A program made the translations under genes and the position numbers. Below, piece after piece: positions 38,827 to 48,834 of a stretch of 64,000 bases of DNA (within the stretch, counting starts at the first letter, position 1; every line of letters starts with the position of its first letter). This stretch comes from Prorocentrum cordatum. Its lineage: Eukaryota > Sar > Dinophyceae > Prorocentrales > Prorocentraceae. The stretch spans positions 1 through 64,000 of the forward strand of contig CAUYUJ010004292.1 of NCBI GenBank assembly GCA_963575745.1, in the 5' to 3' direction. The notes under the pieces were generated by a model that was not told where the DNA came from, made no database searches, and worked only from the letters and a program-made list of their open reading frames with translations.

Positions 38827-39270
38827 ATGATTCTTCGCCCCCTGCCCTTTTTCGAGTGTATAAGCTGTTTAGGGCCATTCGTGGTCGTCGACCGTGCGCC
38901 CGATCCTTTGCCGGGTGCCGGAAGGTGGCGAACGATTTCGTCTTTGCCATCCGGCATTGCAACACGCTTCCCAGGGGCCCTTGTTTCGCTATGGAGCGAG
39001 CGGTACACGCCAGTCGTTGAAAGTAGGTGTTTCTGGATTCCCAGATTCCAATCTACATGTGTTTCTTTGTTTTCAGGGGGCGGGCGGAAGCCCAATCTAC
39101 TTCAACGTCCCCCTTCCTCATGGTTCTACCCAAATCTTCCGACCGACGGGTCTTCACATGCCCTGGTGGGGCGACCTTCATTGCGATTGGCGATGGAGGG
39201 CTCTGAGGGGGGCACCGCGCTACGCCAAAGAAAACTGAAACAAGACATGTATTTCTCTCGCTGCTTATGA
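38827..39270 (+). CDS. Weak candidate gene with one short intron
   Basis: I recognise no family. Exon 1 from ATG 38827 (MILRPLPFFECISCLGPFVV) ends near 39022. A candidate 54-nt intron follows (39023-39076, GTAGGTGTTT to TTTGTTTTCAG, with a good pyrimidine-rich acceptor). Exon 2 would continue in the same frame to TGA at 39270. Because 54 is a multiple of three the frame is open through the intron as well, so frame gives no independent support. Another downstream frame ending at 39238 (PIYFNVPLPHGSTQIFRP) also looks protein-like. No neighbouring gene supports it. Confidence 0.22.
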   Translation: MILRPLPFFECISCLGPFVVVDRAPDPLPGAGRWRTISSLPSGIATRFPGALVSLWSERYTPVVESRCFWIPRFQSTCVSLFSGGGRKPNLLQRPPSSWFYPNLPTDGSSHALVGRPSLRLAMEGSEGGTALRQRKLKQDMYFSRCL

Positions 39271-39884
39271 AAAAGCGGATCCGGAAAGCGGACTACTTAG
39301 TCAGAAGGCCGTCTTATACCGACCCTGCCGCGGCTAGCCACGCCACAGTTTTTGCCTAAGCCTCGCGCGCGCAAACCTCTCCGCGCGGGGCTCTTGGCCT
39401 CTTCTGCCCCTCTGGGCCAGCAGCCTCAGGCTGACCACTTCGCTGTCGCGGACAGTGTTCTGATTTGCGACACCCCTCCCTTCCCCCGCTCTTCGAGGTG
39501 CCCCTCCTCTCTCCCCACCCCCTCGCCCCTCCCTCTCGGCCCCCCTCATCCCCCCCCCCTCTCCCAGGGTCCGCTTCAGAGTTCTGCGACTGCCATGACA
39601 CCCCGTCGGCGGATACAGAAAAATCAACGGAATGAGGACGGACGGGTGGGAGGGGTGCGTAGGATGTCGGACACGGCGCGAGCGCGCTTGGCTCGCCTCC
39701 CCCATCCCTCGCCACCCTCGAGGTCCTCCCCTCCGCCTCTCTCCCTCGCATCCGCCGACGTGATTCTTCGTGCGGCCCGCGGCCCCAGAGGCCCCGACCG
39801 CCTCCCCGGGGCCAGTGCTGCGCCCCGGGTCAGTGCTCGATTGATGAGCCCGTTCTCCACCACCACCACCACCACCACCATAGG
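39271..39884. other. No gene seen
   Basis: Pyrimidine-rich and GC-rich sequence ending in a short ACC repeat at 39858-39882. Confidence 0.4.
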
Positions 39885-40040
39885 GAAGGAGGAGGAGGAG
39901 GAGGAGGAGGAGGAGGAGGAGGAGGAGGAGGAGGAGGAGGAGGAGGGGGAGGAGGAGGAGAGGAGGGGGAGAGGAGGAGGAGGAGGAGGAGGAGGAGGAG
40001 GAGGAGGAGGAGGAGGAGGAGGAGGAGGAGGAGGAGGAGG
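39885..40040. repeat. (GGA)n polypurine tract
   Basis: About 155 bp of GGA/GAG repeats; frames here encode Glu or Gly runs only. Confidence 0.95.
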
Positions 40041-40266
40041 ACCCCACCCCCTCCAACTCGTGGTGGTGGCGGTGGTGGAAAGCACGCCCCTCCTCGATGG
40101 CCTCGGACCCTGGAGGCCGCCTCCGGGGGCCGAGAGCCGGGAGAACCACGCGGGCCGGAGCGACCACGCCGGCGGGGATCTGGGCCCCCCCCCCGGAGGC
40201 CTGCTCCCCGCCTCCCAGGCATGCGGGGTCCTGAGCTGCTCCCTGCGTTCAGAGACCCAGATCATC

Positions 40267-40415
40267 AGCGAGTTACCCTGGATAACTCGGGCGCCCAGAG
40301 CCCCAAATCATCAGGGATAATTCGGGTCAGGGCCAGCTCGGGTTCGTTTTTCGGGAGTCCGAACCCGAGTTACCCCGGGCCCGAGTTACCCCGGATAACT
40401 CGGGCGCCCAATGCG
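40267..40415. repeat. Direct and palindromic repeats of GAGTTACCCCGGATAACTC
   Basis: GAGTTACCCTGGATAACTCG at 40270 and GAGTTACCCCGGATAACTCG near 40384, each itself a short palindrome and each followed by GGCGCCCA. Confidence 0.75.
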
Positions 40416-40572
40416 TGGCCCCCCGGAAGTCCCGGCCCCTTCTCCCCTGACCTTCTAGAGCGCTAAAACATAGCACTCCAGACCTAAAGATCAATCTGGA
40501 CTGCCTCAGACCTCGACAGGAATTAGGACGTCGACGTCCTGGTGCTATTTGTTTAGCCCTCCTGGAAGGTCA

Positions 40573-40665
40573 GGGATGCGTGGCCCCCGGAAGTCCCGAC
40601 CCCTTCGGCTTCTCCTTCCGAGCCGTCTGTTTTGGACCGCCCCGGGGCCCCGCGAGGGCCACCTG
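40573..40665. repeat. Dispersed repeat shared with 44507-44580
   Basis: Both contain a TCCCGACCCCTTC-like word, about 40 bp of weaker similarity, then TTTGGACCGCCCC and GGGCCC. Part of the first copy is itself echoed at 40413-40445 (GGCCCCCCGGAAGTCCCGG). Confidence 0.5.
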
Positions 40666-41021
40666 CAGGGCTCGAGCATGGCCGAACATCCGGCAGGCCC
40701 AGAACCGACAGGGCTCGCCCCAGAGCGTTCCGGAGCGCTCTCAGAGCGTCCCGGGACGCTCTGCAGCGGCCGCGGCGCCCGATGGGTCCGACTTTGTCTC
40801 GTCGATGCTGCCTTCGTCACGCGAGCAGGTCTGCGCCCCCCCCCCGGGGGCCGCGGGGAGGCGACGCGCCCACGGGCAGGGGCTCGATCGCGAAGCTGCG
40901 CCTGGTCATCATGGCGCAGGCGTGGGGGCGGCGCCGCCCGTTGCCGCCCGGGCCGGGGACGTCCCGGCGGCGGGGGCGCCTCCGCCGGAACACCGCTTGG
41001 AGGATCGATGAAGGGCGATCG

Positions 41022-41215
41022 ATGAGGAGGAGGAGGAGGAGGAGGAGGAGGAGGAGGAGGAGGAGCAGGAGGAGGAGGAGGAGGAGGAGGCGGAGGAGGA
41101 TCGTCAGAGGAGGAGGAGGAGGAGGATCGATGAGGAGCGATCGAGGAGGAGGAGGAGAAGGAGGAGGAGGAGGAGGAGGAGGAAGAGGAGGAGGAGGAGG
41201 AGGAGGCGGAGGAGG
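41022..41215. repeat. (GGA)n polypurine tract with GATCGATGAGGAG interruptions
   Basis: GGA repeats interrupted by GATCGATGAGG words; a shorter tract follows at 41384-41470. Not coding. Confidence 0.9.
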
Positions 41216-41670
41216 AACAGGGAGCCATACCCCATACCTCTACCCTTCCCTCGTTTTCCCCCTTGTGGGCCTCCTGGGATTCCCTCGTCGCCGCCCCTGG
41301 ATTCGCTCCGAAGTCCTGGTCAGAACGCACCCCAGGAGAGGTCAGGGGAGTAGCGGTATCGGTACATTTTGGTTCCCCCAGATCGAGGAGGAGGAGGAGG
41401 AGAAGGAGGAGGAGGAGGAGGAGGAGGATCGAGGTGCGATCGAGGAGGAGCGATAGAGGAGCAATCGAAGAGGAGCAGCGATCGAGGAGGAGCGGTAGAT
41501 AGATGGCGGTCCCTTGTGGAAGTGAGAAGGGGTTGGTTTTCTCAGACGGCTTGGAAGGCCTATGAGAAGTTTCTAAGCATTCCCCAGAAACGCGCAACAT
41601 GTATCAGGAGGCCGGAGGGCCCTTGAGAAGGCCTGCTCTTGCTCGCTTCCCCTTGGCTCGCCGCCTCATG

Positions 41671-41866
41671 GAGGAACGAAACATGGCATGAACATACATT
41701 GTGGGAGGTCCATGCGAATCTCTTGGATCGGCGCTGGATCCCCCTCGCTGGCGTGCGGAGTGCTAGGGGCGGCACCAGAGTCGCCGCCAGCGGGCTCCAA
41801 CGCCGATCCGAGAAATCGGCGCGAACCTCAATAAAAGCATATGTTTGTGAGACATGCTGTTTCCCC
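41671..41866. mobile_element. Foldback element, GATCGGCGCTGG family, copy 1 (diverged)
   Basis: The left arm (GAGGTCCATGCGAATCTCTT then GGATCGGCGCTGG) pairs with the right arm (CCAACGCCGATCCGAGAAAT then CGGCGCGAACCTC). The cleaner copy is at 61137-61336. Confidence 0.65.
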
Positions 41867-42299
41867 AGAGGGGTTCGAAAAAGGGGTTCGAGTTGGAGGG
41901 TCTGCGGGCGTTGCTGTCGGCTATTGGCGGTCTTCTTATTGTCGCTGTCGCGTGCGCTCCCGAAGAGCCTGGAGGAGCCCGGGCCCTACAAGCCCGAAGC
42001 AGGCCGCCCCCCCTCTCAGGGGGCCTCGCTCCCAGGCTCCGGGCGCACTCTCTAGAAGGGTTTCGCTGTGCGGGGGGGGGCTCGCCCTTCCCCTCCTCGT
42101 CGTGCAGGAGGGACGGGGGGGAGGTACATGGAAGGAAAAGGGAGGGGGTCGGAGGGAGAATGCCCTTGTAATGTCATGGGCCCCCAGAGCGACCCTTTGG
42201 CGAAGAAACCTTTTCCATTCCCATAGCTGGCGCTACTTCGGCCATCCGTCCGGATCACCTTCGACGAAAGTTGTTGGCCAGTCGTTTGAAATCATGCAG
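41867..42299. other. No gene seen
   Basis: Mixed sequence with a G run near 42071 and a G-rich patch at 42100-42160. Confidence 0.4.
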
Positions 42300-43030
42300 A
42301 CATATGTGTGTGTGTGTGCGTATGTATGTGTGTCTATATGTATGTACGCATGTACGTATGTACGTTTGTACGTATGTACGTATGTACGTATGTACGTATG
42401 TGTGTATGTATGTATGTATGTATGTATGTATGTATGTATGTATGTATGTATGTATGTATCTATGTATGCACATGCATGCATGCATGCATGTATGTCTGTC
42501 TGTCTGCCTGCCTGCCTGCCTGTCTGTCTGTCTGTATGTATGTATGTATGTATGTATGTATGTATGTATATATGTATGTATGTATGTATGAATGAAATAT
42601 ATGCGTGTGTAAACATGTATGTATGCATGAATGAATGAATGCATGCACGTACATGTGCGTGTATGTATGTATGTATGTATGTGTGTATGTATGTTTGTAT
42701 GTATGCATGCATGCATGCATGCATGCATGCATGTATGTATGTATGTATGTATGTATGTATGTATGTATGTATGTATGTATGTGTGTAGGTTTGCATGTAT
42801 GTATGTATGTATGTATGTGTGTATGTATGTATGTATGTATTATGTATGTATGTATGTTTGTATGTATGTATGTATGTATGTATGTATGTATGTATATGCG
42901 CATGTTTGTATGTATATATGTATGTATGCATGTACACATGCATTTATGTATGTATGTACGTATGCATGTATGCATGTAGGTATGTATCTTGGTATGTATG
43001 TAGTTATACATGTGTGTATATGTATACATA
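42300..43030. repeat. (TATG)n microsatellite, about 730 bp
   Basis: TATG/TACG/CATG/CTGT tetranucleotide repeats. All frames, on both strands, encode Cys/Met/Tyr/Val or His/Ile/Thr/Tyr repeats and are not genes. Confidence 0.97.
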
Positions 43031-43173
43031 CACAGGGCTCGCCAACATATCGGTATCCCTGCTTTCCTTTCAGTCCTCACCGCGCCTCTCTCTCCCCCTC
43101 TCTCTCTCTCTCCTCCCTCGCCTCCTCATCCTCCTTCTCTTCCACATCCTTCTCCTCCTTATCCACCTTCGCC

Positions 43174-43195
43174 TCCGTAGCCATTTTGGCTCAAG
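43174..43195 (+). other. Dinoflagellate spliced-leader relic
   Basis: The exact 22-nt dinoflagellate spliced leader (consensus DCCGTAGCCATTTTGGC followed by TCAAG; here D is T). In known dinoflagellates this exon is added by trans-splicing to all nuclear mRNAs. The next bases are TTCGAAACG, not a GT donor, so it is not an SL RNA gene but most likely the 5' end of a retroposed, once trans-spliced mRNA. I cannot identify the mRNA in the following sequence. Confidence 0.9.
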
Positions 43196-43341
43196 TTCGA
43201 AACGTGTGGCCCTAGCGCTTCGAAGTTGGACGCTGCCGAGGGGTGGCCCAAGCGTCCCATCCGAGGTTAGGCCTCTCCCTCTCTAGCCGTGCGCCAAAGC
43301 ACGCTTCGTTTCGGCATTTTGCCACCGCCCCTTCACATGTT

Positions 43342-43688
43342 CCGAAGTCCCGCGCGATAGCGCGATTATCATATACATGGTGTGGACGTATTAGGCAGGA
43401 GCCGTTGTTGTTGTAAACATTGTGGGCCAGGGGGCCATTTTGAGCACCAATATTCTTTGCTTGAAGAACAGCAGGGTGCGAGCCCCGGGAGGAGCAATTT
43501 GATTAGAAAACCCAACGTGCACCTTGCAGGCGATATCAACAAAAATTGCGCTTAAGATATTAGAAGTCAACAGCAACAACAAAAACAAAGAAACAAACAG
43601 CAGCGCAACAACAATCCGCACCGCGGAACCCCACTTCAGCCACGCACCCAGGGACAGTCAATTGACCCTTCGGCCCCCTCACTCTGAG
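43342..43688. repeat. Dispersed repeat, CCGCGCGATAGCGCGAT family, copy 1
   Basis: Starts GAAGTCCCGCGCGATAGCGC, then GGAGCCGTTGTTGTTGT, GGCCAGGGGGCC, an AAC-rich stretch and CACGCACCCAGGGAC before GCCCCCTCACT. The order matches 56552-56900. Confidence 0.75.
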
Positions 43689-44671
43689 ACGAGTACATCT
43701 ATATACACAAGAAACAGTCGATCGGATGGGCCGAACCTTTGCGCCCACGCCGACCACGACCAGGCCGCTTCTGAGCTCACGGATGATGCGCATCTCTTCC
43801 GGGGCAGTCGACCGTCGAACGTCGAGCACGTCTTGGGAGGCGCGCGGCGCTCCGCGGCTGGGCCCGGCTGCGGGCCACCGCCACGGCGATCCCCGACGCG
43901 GAGGGCCGCCGGCGGGGCGTCGAGCGGGCGCTGGCGGCAACGCCGGGCGTGCGCGGCGCGGGCGCCGCCCTCCGCGCGGACGGGCCGGTGGGGCTCCAGG
44001 CGCCGGCGGGCTCGGCCATCGGCTGCGCTCTGCGGCCGGGGGCTGCCCGGCCCCAGGCGTCCGAGGGGCGCCCGGGCCGCGGCCGCCCCCCCCGCTGGCG
44101 GGTGCGCCCTCGGAAGGCCCGGCCGCGCGGCGCGCGTCCCTGCCCCCGTTCGCTCGGCCCTCCTCCTCGCCCCCCCTCTGCCGCGCCCTCCGCTGTCGTG
44201 TCGTCCCTTCGTCCGTCGTGTGCCGTGCCTCTGCCACGGGGCTCCCGTCGCGCGGGTTGAGCAGGATGGCGGTGGGCAGCCTCCCTCTGTGAAGTCGGGG
44301 CGGCGGCGGGAATCGGGAGTGGTGGGAAGAGGTGGGGGCACAGCAGGGGGATCGGAGTGTCGGATCCCTGGACAGTGCCAGATGGGGGAACGGCAGGCGG
44401 ACGAGGAGAGAAGGAGGAGGAAGAGGAGGAGGACCCAGACGTCAACGTCGTGTTTTTTGTTTGTCTGTTTTTGCTCCTATCCCAGACTGGGGGCCATGGA
44501 AATCCCGACCCCTCCACTGCTGCCGATTTCTTCGTCCCAGGCAGTCTTTGGACCGCCCCATCCGGGCCCGAGAGGGCGGCCCCTGGAGGCCGAGAAGCCT
44601 GGGGAACAGAGACCTCCGCCTGGACCCTCTCGAGGCGCGGGGGAGGCCCGGGGAGGTGGAGGAACAGCAGG
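43689..44671. other. No supported gene
   Basis: Very GC-rich 43830-44240 gives overlapping Arg/Ala/Pro frames on both strands without motifs. 44507-44580 is the second copy of the repeat at 40573-40665. Confidence 0.4.
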
Positions 44672-44679
44672 ATCTAGGC

Positions 44680-44866
44680 GTAAGTCGGGCGTGTCCCTTT
44701 ACAGGGGGAATATTCAAAAATAGTTTAAAAAATAGTCCCGGTACTATTTTTTGAGTTTTTTAAAGACCATTTTGGAATCATTTTTTTTTTTTTTTGTTTT
44801 TTTTTTTTTTTTGTATTTTTCAATTTTCGTCGACAATCCCCCTGAAGGGGGACACGCCCGACTTAA
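44680..44866. mobile_element. TIR element, family 2, copy 1, with 8-bp target duplication
   Basis: Ends TAAGTCGGGCGTGTCCC and GGGGACACGCCCGACTTA are inverted repeats. ATCTAGGC flanks both sides (44672-44679 and 44867-44874). The interior holds a T-rich stretch (44779-44820). A diverged copy is at 62710-62871. Eight-bp duplications are typical of hAT-like transposition. Confidence 0.82.
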
Positions 44867-44870
44867 ATCT

Positions 44871-45120
44871 AGGCCTCCTCGATGGGATCGGAGTAGATGG
44901 GGTCGGAGGATCGCGCCGCATCGCCAATGCATCGGCGATGCATCGCCGATGCGGCTCGATGCGGAGCCCACTTTTCTCCATGCCGGCGTCGCCGATGCAC
45001 CGCCGACGTCGACGATGCATCGCTGGTGCATCGCCGATGCATCGCCGATGCATCGCCGAGGCGTCGGCGATGCGGCGCGATCCTCCGACCCCATCTACTC
45101 CGACCCCATCTAGGAGGCCT
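44871..45120. mobile_element. Foldback element, GATGCATCGGC family, copy 2
   Basis: Ends AGGCCTCCTCGATGGGATC and CCCATCTAGGAGGCCT are inverted repeats; the interior is rich in GATGCATCGCCGATGC palindromes. The family-2 TIR element is inserted at its left edge. Confidence 0.78.
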
Positions 45121-45391
45121 CTACAGGAGAAGGGGGAGGGCGAGGGGCACGAGCAGTGCCCCACAGATGATTTCACAGAGGGCCCCTGCCAGGGCGACAG
45201 CGACGCCGTGGTCCGCGCCTTCGACGGGCTGCCCGGGGAGGACAAGGAGGCGGGCGAGCCATCCGCTTCGCTTGAGGAGGGTCAGATGGTGGCGGGGTGG
45301 CGGGGCTCCGACCGCCGCTGGTGGTGACTGCAGTGACCATGATGAGGGTGGCGTCGACGATGATCTGTGACGGCTGCAGTCGCATTTGCGC
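45121..45391. other. No supported gene
   Basis: A frame here encodes an acidic peptide (PTDDFTEGPCQGDSD) but it is short and continues out of the foldback element, so I do not call it. Confidence 0.3.
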
Positions 45392-45558
45392 ACACATGGT
45401 TCCTTTCTCAGTATTCGAAAGTTCCTTGAGTTTTTGGGGGCCAAGATCCTTTCGTTTCTAAGTGTTCTATCCTGGGCCTCGTCCTGGCCACTAGGGGGCC
45501 AGGAACAATTAGAAACGAGCACGATTAGAAATGAGCACGATTAGAGATGAACGACGTG
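45392..45558. mobile_element. TIR element, family 1, copy 2 (reverse orientation)
   Basis: Reverse-complement relative of 10983-11151. Ends CACACATGGTTCCTTTCTCA and TTAGAGATGAACGACGTG; the core has GGCCACTAGGGGGCCAGGA. The word ATTAGAAATGAGCACG is repeated near the right end. Confidence 0.75.
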
Positions 45559-45779
45559 CAATCATCAGCAGCATAAGCATGTGTAAATGTTTGGAGCTCC
45601 GCACGTATTCCTATCCAAGAACTCCGCTCGGACCTCCGGACATTGATGTTCATTCCCCAAGCAGTGCTTGCACTTAGGGGTTCTTACTTCTCTTCTATAG
45701 AAGTGTGCCTGGTTGTCAGTCCAGCTGTTTTCGTCGCCGCTCGTCGCCGCCGTCCTTGGTCACGAGTTTGAATTTGCGA

Positions 45780-45970
45780 GGCTCGCACTTTGAATTGGTT
45801 TGCAATCGTGTTTGCGTTGCGTTACGTTGCTTCACATTGTGTTGCATTGCTTTGCATTTTTTGAATCGCCTTGCGTTGCTTTGGTTTGCTTTGCGTTGGT
45901 TTGCATCGCTTTGCGTCGCGCTGTATAGCGTTTCACTTGCACCACGCGGATTGCACCACCTGGATTGCAC
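45780..45970. repeat. TTGCGTTGCTTTG minisatellite
   Basis: Short imperfect repeats of TTGCRTTGCTTTG, ending in GCACCACGCGGATTGCACC. The ending resembles the TTGCACCACATAG minisatellites at 50510-50960. Confidence 0.65.
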
Positions 45971-46179
45971 AACGTTGATTCTCCGGTCTAAAAATGTACT
46001 GGGATCTACCTTGCCCCCTGGACTTGACCGCTTCCTTTTTGTCGCATTGCAATTGAATTACGATTCTGCCCCATCGTCGCTCCTAAATATGACCCACATA
46101 CTCCCAGGTACGCCGGCAACAGTTTCCCCACCATCCACTGCAACATATAATATGCTCGCACACTCATTTATCAAATATC

Positions 46180-46785
46180 ATCAGCTTCCAAGAATCCCTT
46201 GCAAAAGATATGGGACAAAGTGCACATGCGCGCGTCGTCGCGCGCGCAAGCCGAAATCTTTCAAACACCTTCGGTTTCGTGGAGATTAGAAAATCGAGTG
46301 TCCCGAGCACAGAAAAACACGCTGCTTCGCGACAAGGATTTTTAAATAAGTTTGCGCTCGCGCTCTTGCGAATTCTTAACAAAAGTCATCGACGTTCAAG
46401 GTTTTTGTAACAACAAGCTACCAGATGAGTTTATGTTGTGCGCATGTCGAAATCGTTCGAACGCCCTCGTGTGCTGTCGCAAGAATCCCTGGCAGAGAAC
46501 GGGATGAAGTGCAAGCGCGCGCGTCGTCGCGTGCGCATGCCGACTTCGTTCGAAATCTTCAGTTTTCGGAAGGATGCCGAAATCGAGCGCCCTGGAAACA
46601 GATTTAGAAAACCACCTGGTTTTGCAACATCCGTTTTTCTGTGAAAAAGCATTGCGCTTGCGCTCTTGCGAATTCTCGAGAAAACCGTCGGTTTCACTAT
46701 TTCATTACATTCGGCCAGACGGGCCTTTTCGCGCCGCATGTCGACATCATTCGAACGTCCTTGCGCGCGTGCTGGGAGGCACGAT
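46180..46785. repeat. Diverged tandem duplication, about 280-300 bp units
   Basis: 46188-46400 and 46477-46690 both run CAAGAATCCCT, CGCGCGTCGTCGCG, then CGCTCTTGCGAATTCT with similar spacing. A partial third unit seems to start near 46740. Low coding likelihood. Confidence 0.6.
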
Positions 46786-48405
46786 CCGTGCCAAATAATT
46801 CCATGCGGGCCACTCGCGCGTCGGCTGCGCGCGCAAGTCGAACTCCCTCATCACCGACGCGAGGACGCTGTCATCGTCGTCGGCGTGATCAGCATCGGCG
46901 CCGTCACTGGCCGTGCCGTCGCCTTTGTCATGATCGTCACCAGCGTCGCTATTATCATCGTGTCTACCGCTTCCGACGTTGCCATGATACCGCGCCCGCC
47001 CAAGAGGCCGACTCGCACTGACGTGCTCGCTGGGATGTGCCCAGAGGTCAGCGCCACCGATGCCGCGTTGGCTGCGCCCAACTAGCTTGGCCGTTGCGCG
47101 CGCGAGCATGCACGGGCTAGCGCGGCCGCAGAGATGCACGGGCCAACGCCATGTACTCATCGCAATCGCCGCCGCATGTGTTCTGCAAAACACGTTGCCG
47201 GTGGGTGAGTGGGATAATTGCGCGAGCAATGGCGTTGACAATTGCGACTTCCACAAGTGAGTCGCGCCACGTAGATCGAACCGCGCAGGTTGTAGGAAGT
47301 CGTTGTTTAGGGCCCACGCTGGATAACATACATTTTTGTTCCACCGCACAGGTGGCACACTGTTCGAGACATGTTCGCTTGTATATGCCAGCGGCCCGTT
47401 CGTGCACCAGCGCGTTGTCAGGCTCAGGCCGCCGCGATTGAGCGCCTGGTCTGCGCTGCTGAGCGCCTCCCGCGCCCCCGGGGGGCTCCCAGTGGGTTTC
47501 CTCTTCCTTGTGGCGTCGTTGGGGCCAGAATCAACCCCCCTCCCCCTCCACTTCCTGCAAGGGCTACGGTGGGGGCGTTCGTGAAGCAATGTGCCTTCAG
47601 GAAGCTTCAGAAAATAGACGATTCCTTAACCGATGAAGGCAGCGATGATGTCCATGGCCAAGCCTTTTTGTGTGCTCCACCAGGGTCTATACCTATTAGT
47701 TCCCCATTCTTTTCGTTATAAGAAATGTCCTCACCATCTAACGTGGAAGGAAGTTTTGCGCGACAGCCATAATGTGAGAAGTGGCCACTCTCCGTCTGAT
47801 TGCCCGCTTTGATTCTCACGCAATATGACATAACATCTTGGTTCTCCTTAAATGCGCCCAGGTTTTTTTCGAATTCGGCGTGCTCGGAATCATGTTAGTC
47901 TTCAGGCCCCAGTAAGAGAACAAACAACACTAAAAGCACGATTCGTGTGGTTTTGCGTTTTTCGCTGCGTTGTTTAGCGTTGGCAGATCAGCTGGTTGCA
48001 CTGTTTGACATTGCTGCCCAGGACGTTCTCAGTGCCTTGTCCTGGCGCGCAGTCCTCCTTATGTTTCTCGTACCATTACTACTGTTTCGTTTGCTCTCTT
48101 CTTGCCCTCGCTGCTGGCTGGGGCGTCGGGCCTCCAGGCCGATGGCCGATCGCCCCTCCTGGGGCCATCGTGCCTCTGGGCCTGTTTCGGGCCGGTGTCA
48201 GACCAGTGTTATTTCGCCGCTGCGACAGTTCGGCCACCATGCAACGCCTCCCTTTTGGCGACGGGGCCCCAGAACGACGTTATCAGTGGCGGTGCGCTTG
48301 CGACCAGGGAGGAGACGTCAAAGGGGCCGTTAGGCCGCGGGGCCCCAGTACAATGTTCTGCTCAAGCATTGTTTTGCTCAAGTCCCGAGCGGAACTGCCC
48401 TTCTA
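46786..48405. other. No supported gene
   Basis: Contains a GTCGTCGGCG-like patch near 46860-46990. Several medium frames exist on both strands but none shows a recognisable motif or clean start. Confidence 0.4.
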
Positions 48406-48409
48406 ATTC

Positions 48410-48830
48410 AAACCCGATGGTTTCGAAATCCTGTCGAGATCGCTTTTCGGAGGACTTCCCAAGCAAAAGCCATACTTTCGAAACCTCTGGTCAGAACGAC
48501 GGTTTCGCTTGAGACCTCCCCAAACAAACAGATTTGACCGATTTCGAAACCTTTGGGTTCGATGTCGAAATGGCGCTCCCGCCCAAGACATCCTCCAAAC
48601 TACAATTCGAAACCTTTCTGGTTCGGTTTCGAGATGGCGCTCCCATCCAGGACTTCCTCCGAAACGGAATGCGCAGCCGTTCGGAAACTGGAATTCGACA
48701 CCTTTCTGGCTCGATTTCGAAATGGCGCTCGCGCCCAGACTTACCTCGAAAGTAGAGGTCGGCACGTCTTCAGCTCGAATTCGTAATGGCGCTCCCGCCT
48801 AAGACGTGTCTTGGTGGAAGCAGGAAGCGG
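48410..48830. repeat. Tandem array, about 65-90 bp units (AATGGCGCTCCCGCCCA)
   Basis: About five units with TTCGAAACCTTTCTGGTTCG, then GAAATGGCGCTCCCGCC and ACTTCCTC. Confidence 0.75.
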
Positions 48831-48834
48831 GCCA

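Noticed and set aside
42233-43286. Cys/Met/Tyr/Val and His/Ile/Thr/Tyr frames on both strands
   Set aside because: All frames of a TATG tetranucleotide repeat are open; no real gene.
43174-43300. Spliced-leader RNA gene
   Set aside because: The leader is followed by TTCGAAACG rather than a GT donor, and no Sm site or SL RNA stem-loops are seen.
43524-44723. 399-codon plus-strand frame and its antisense partners
   Set aside because: Very GC-rich Arg/Pro/Ala sequence open on both strands, partly inside dispersed repeats.
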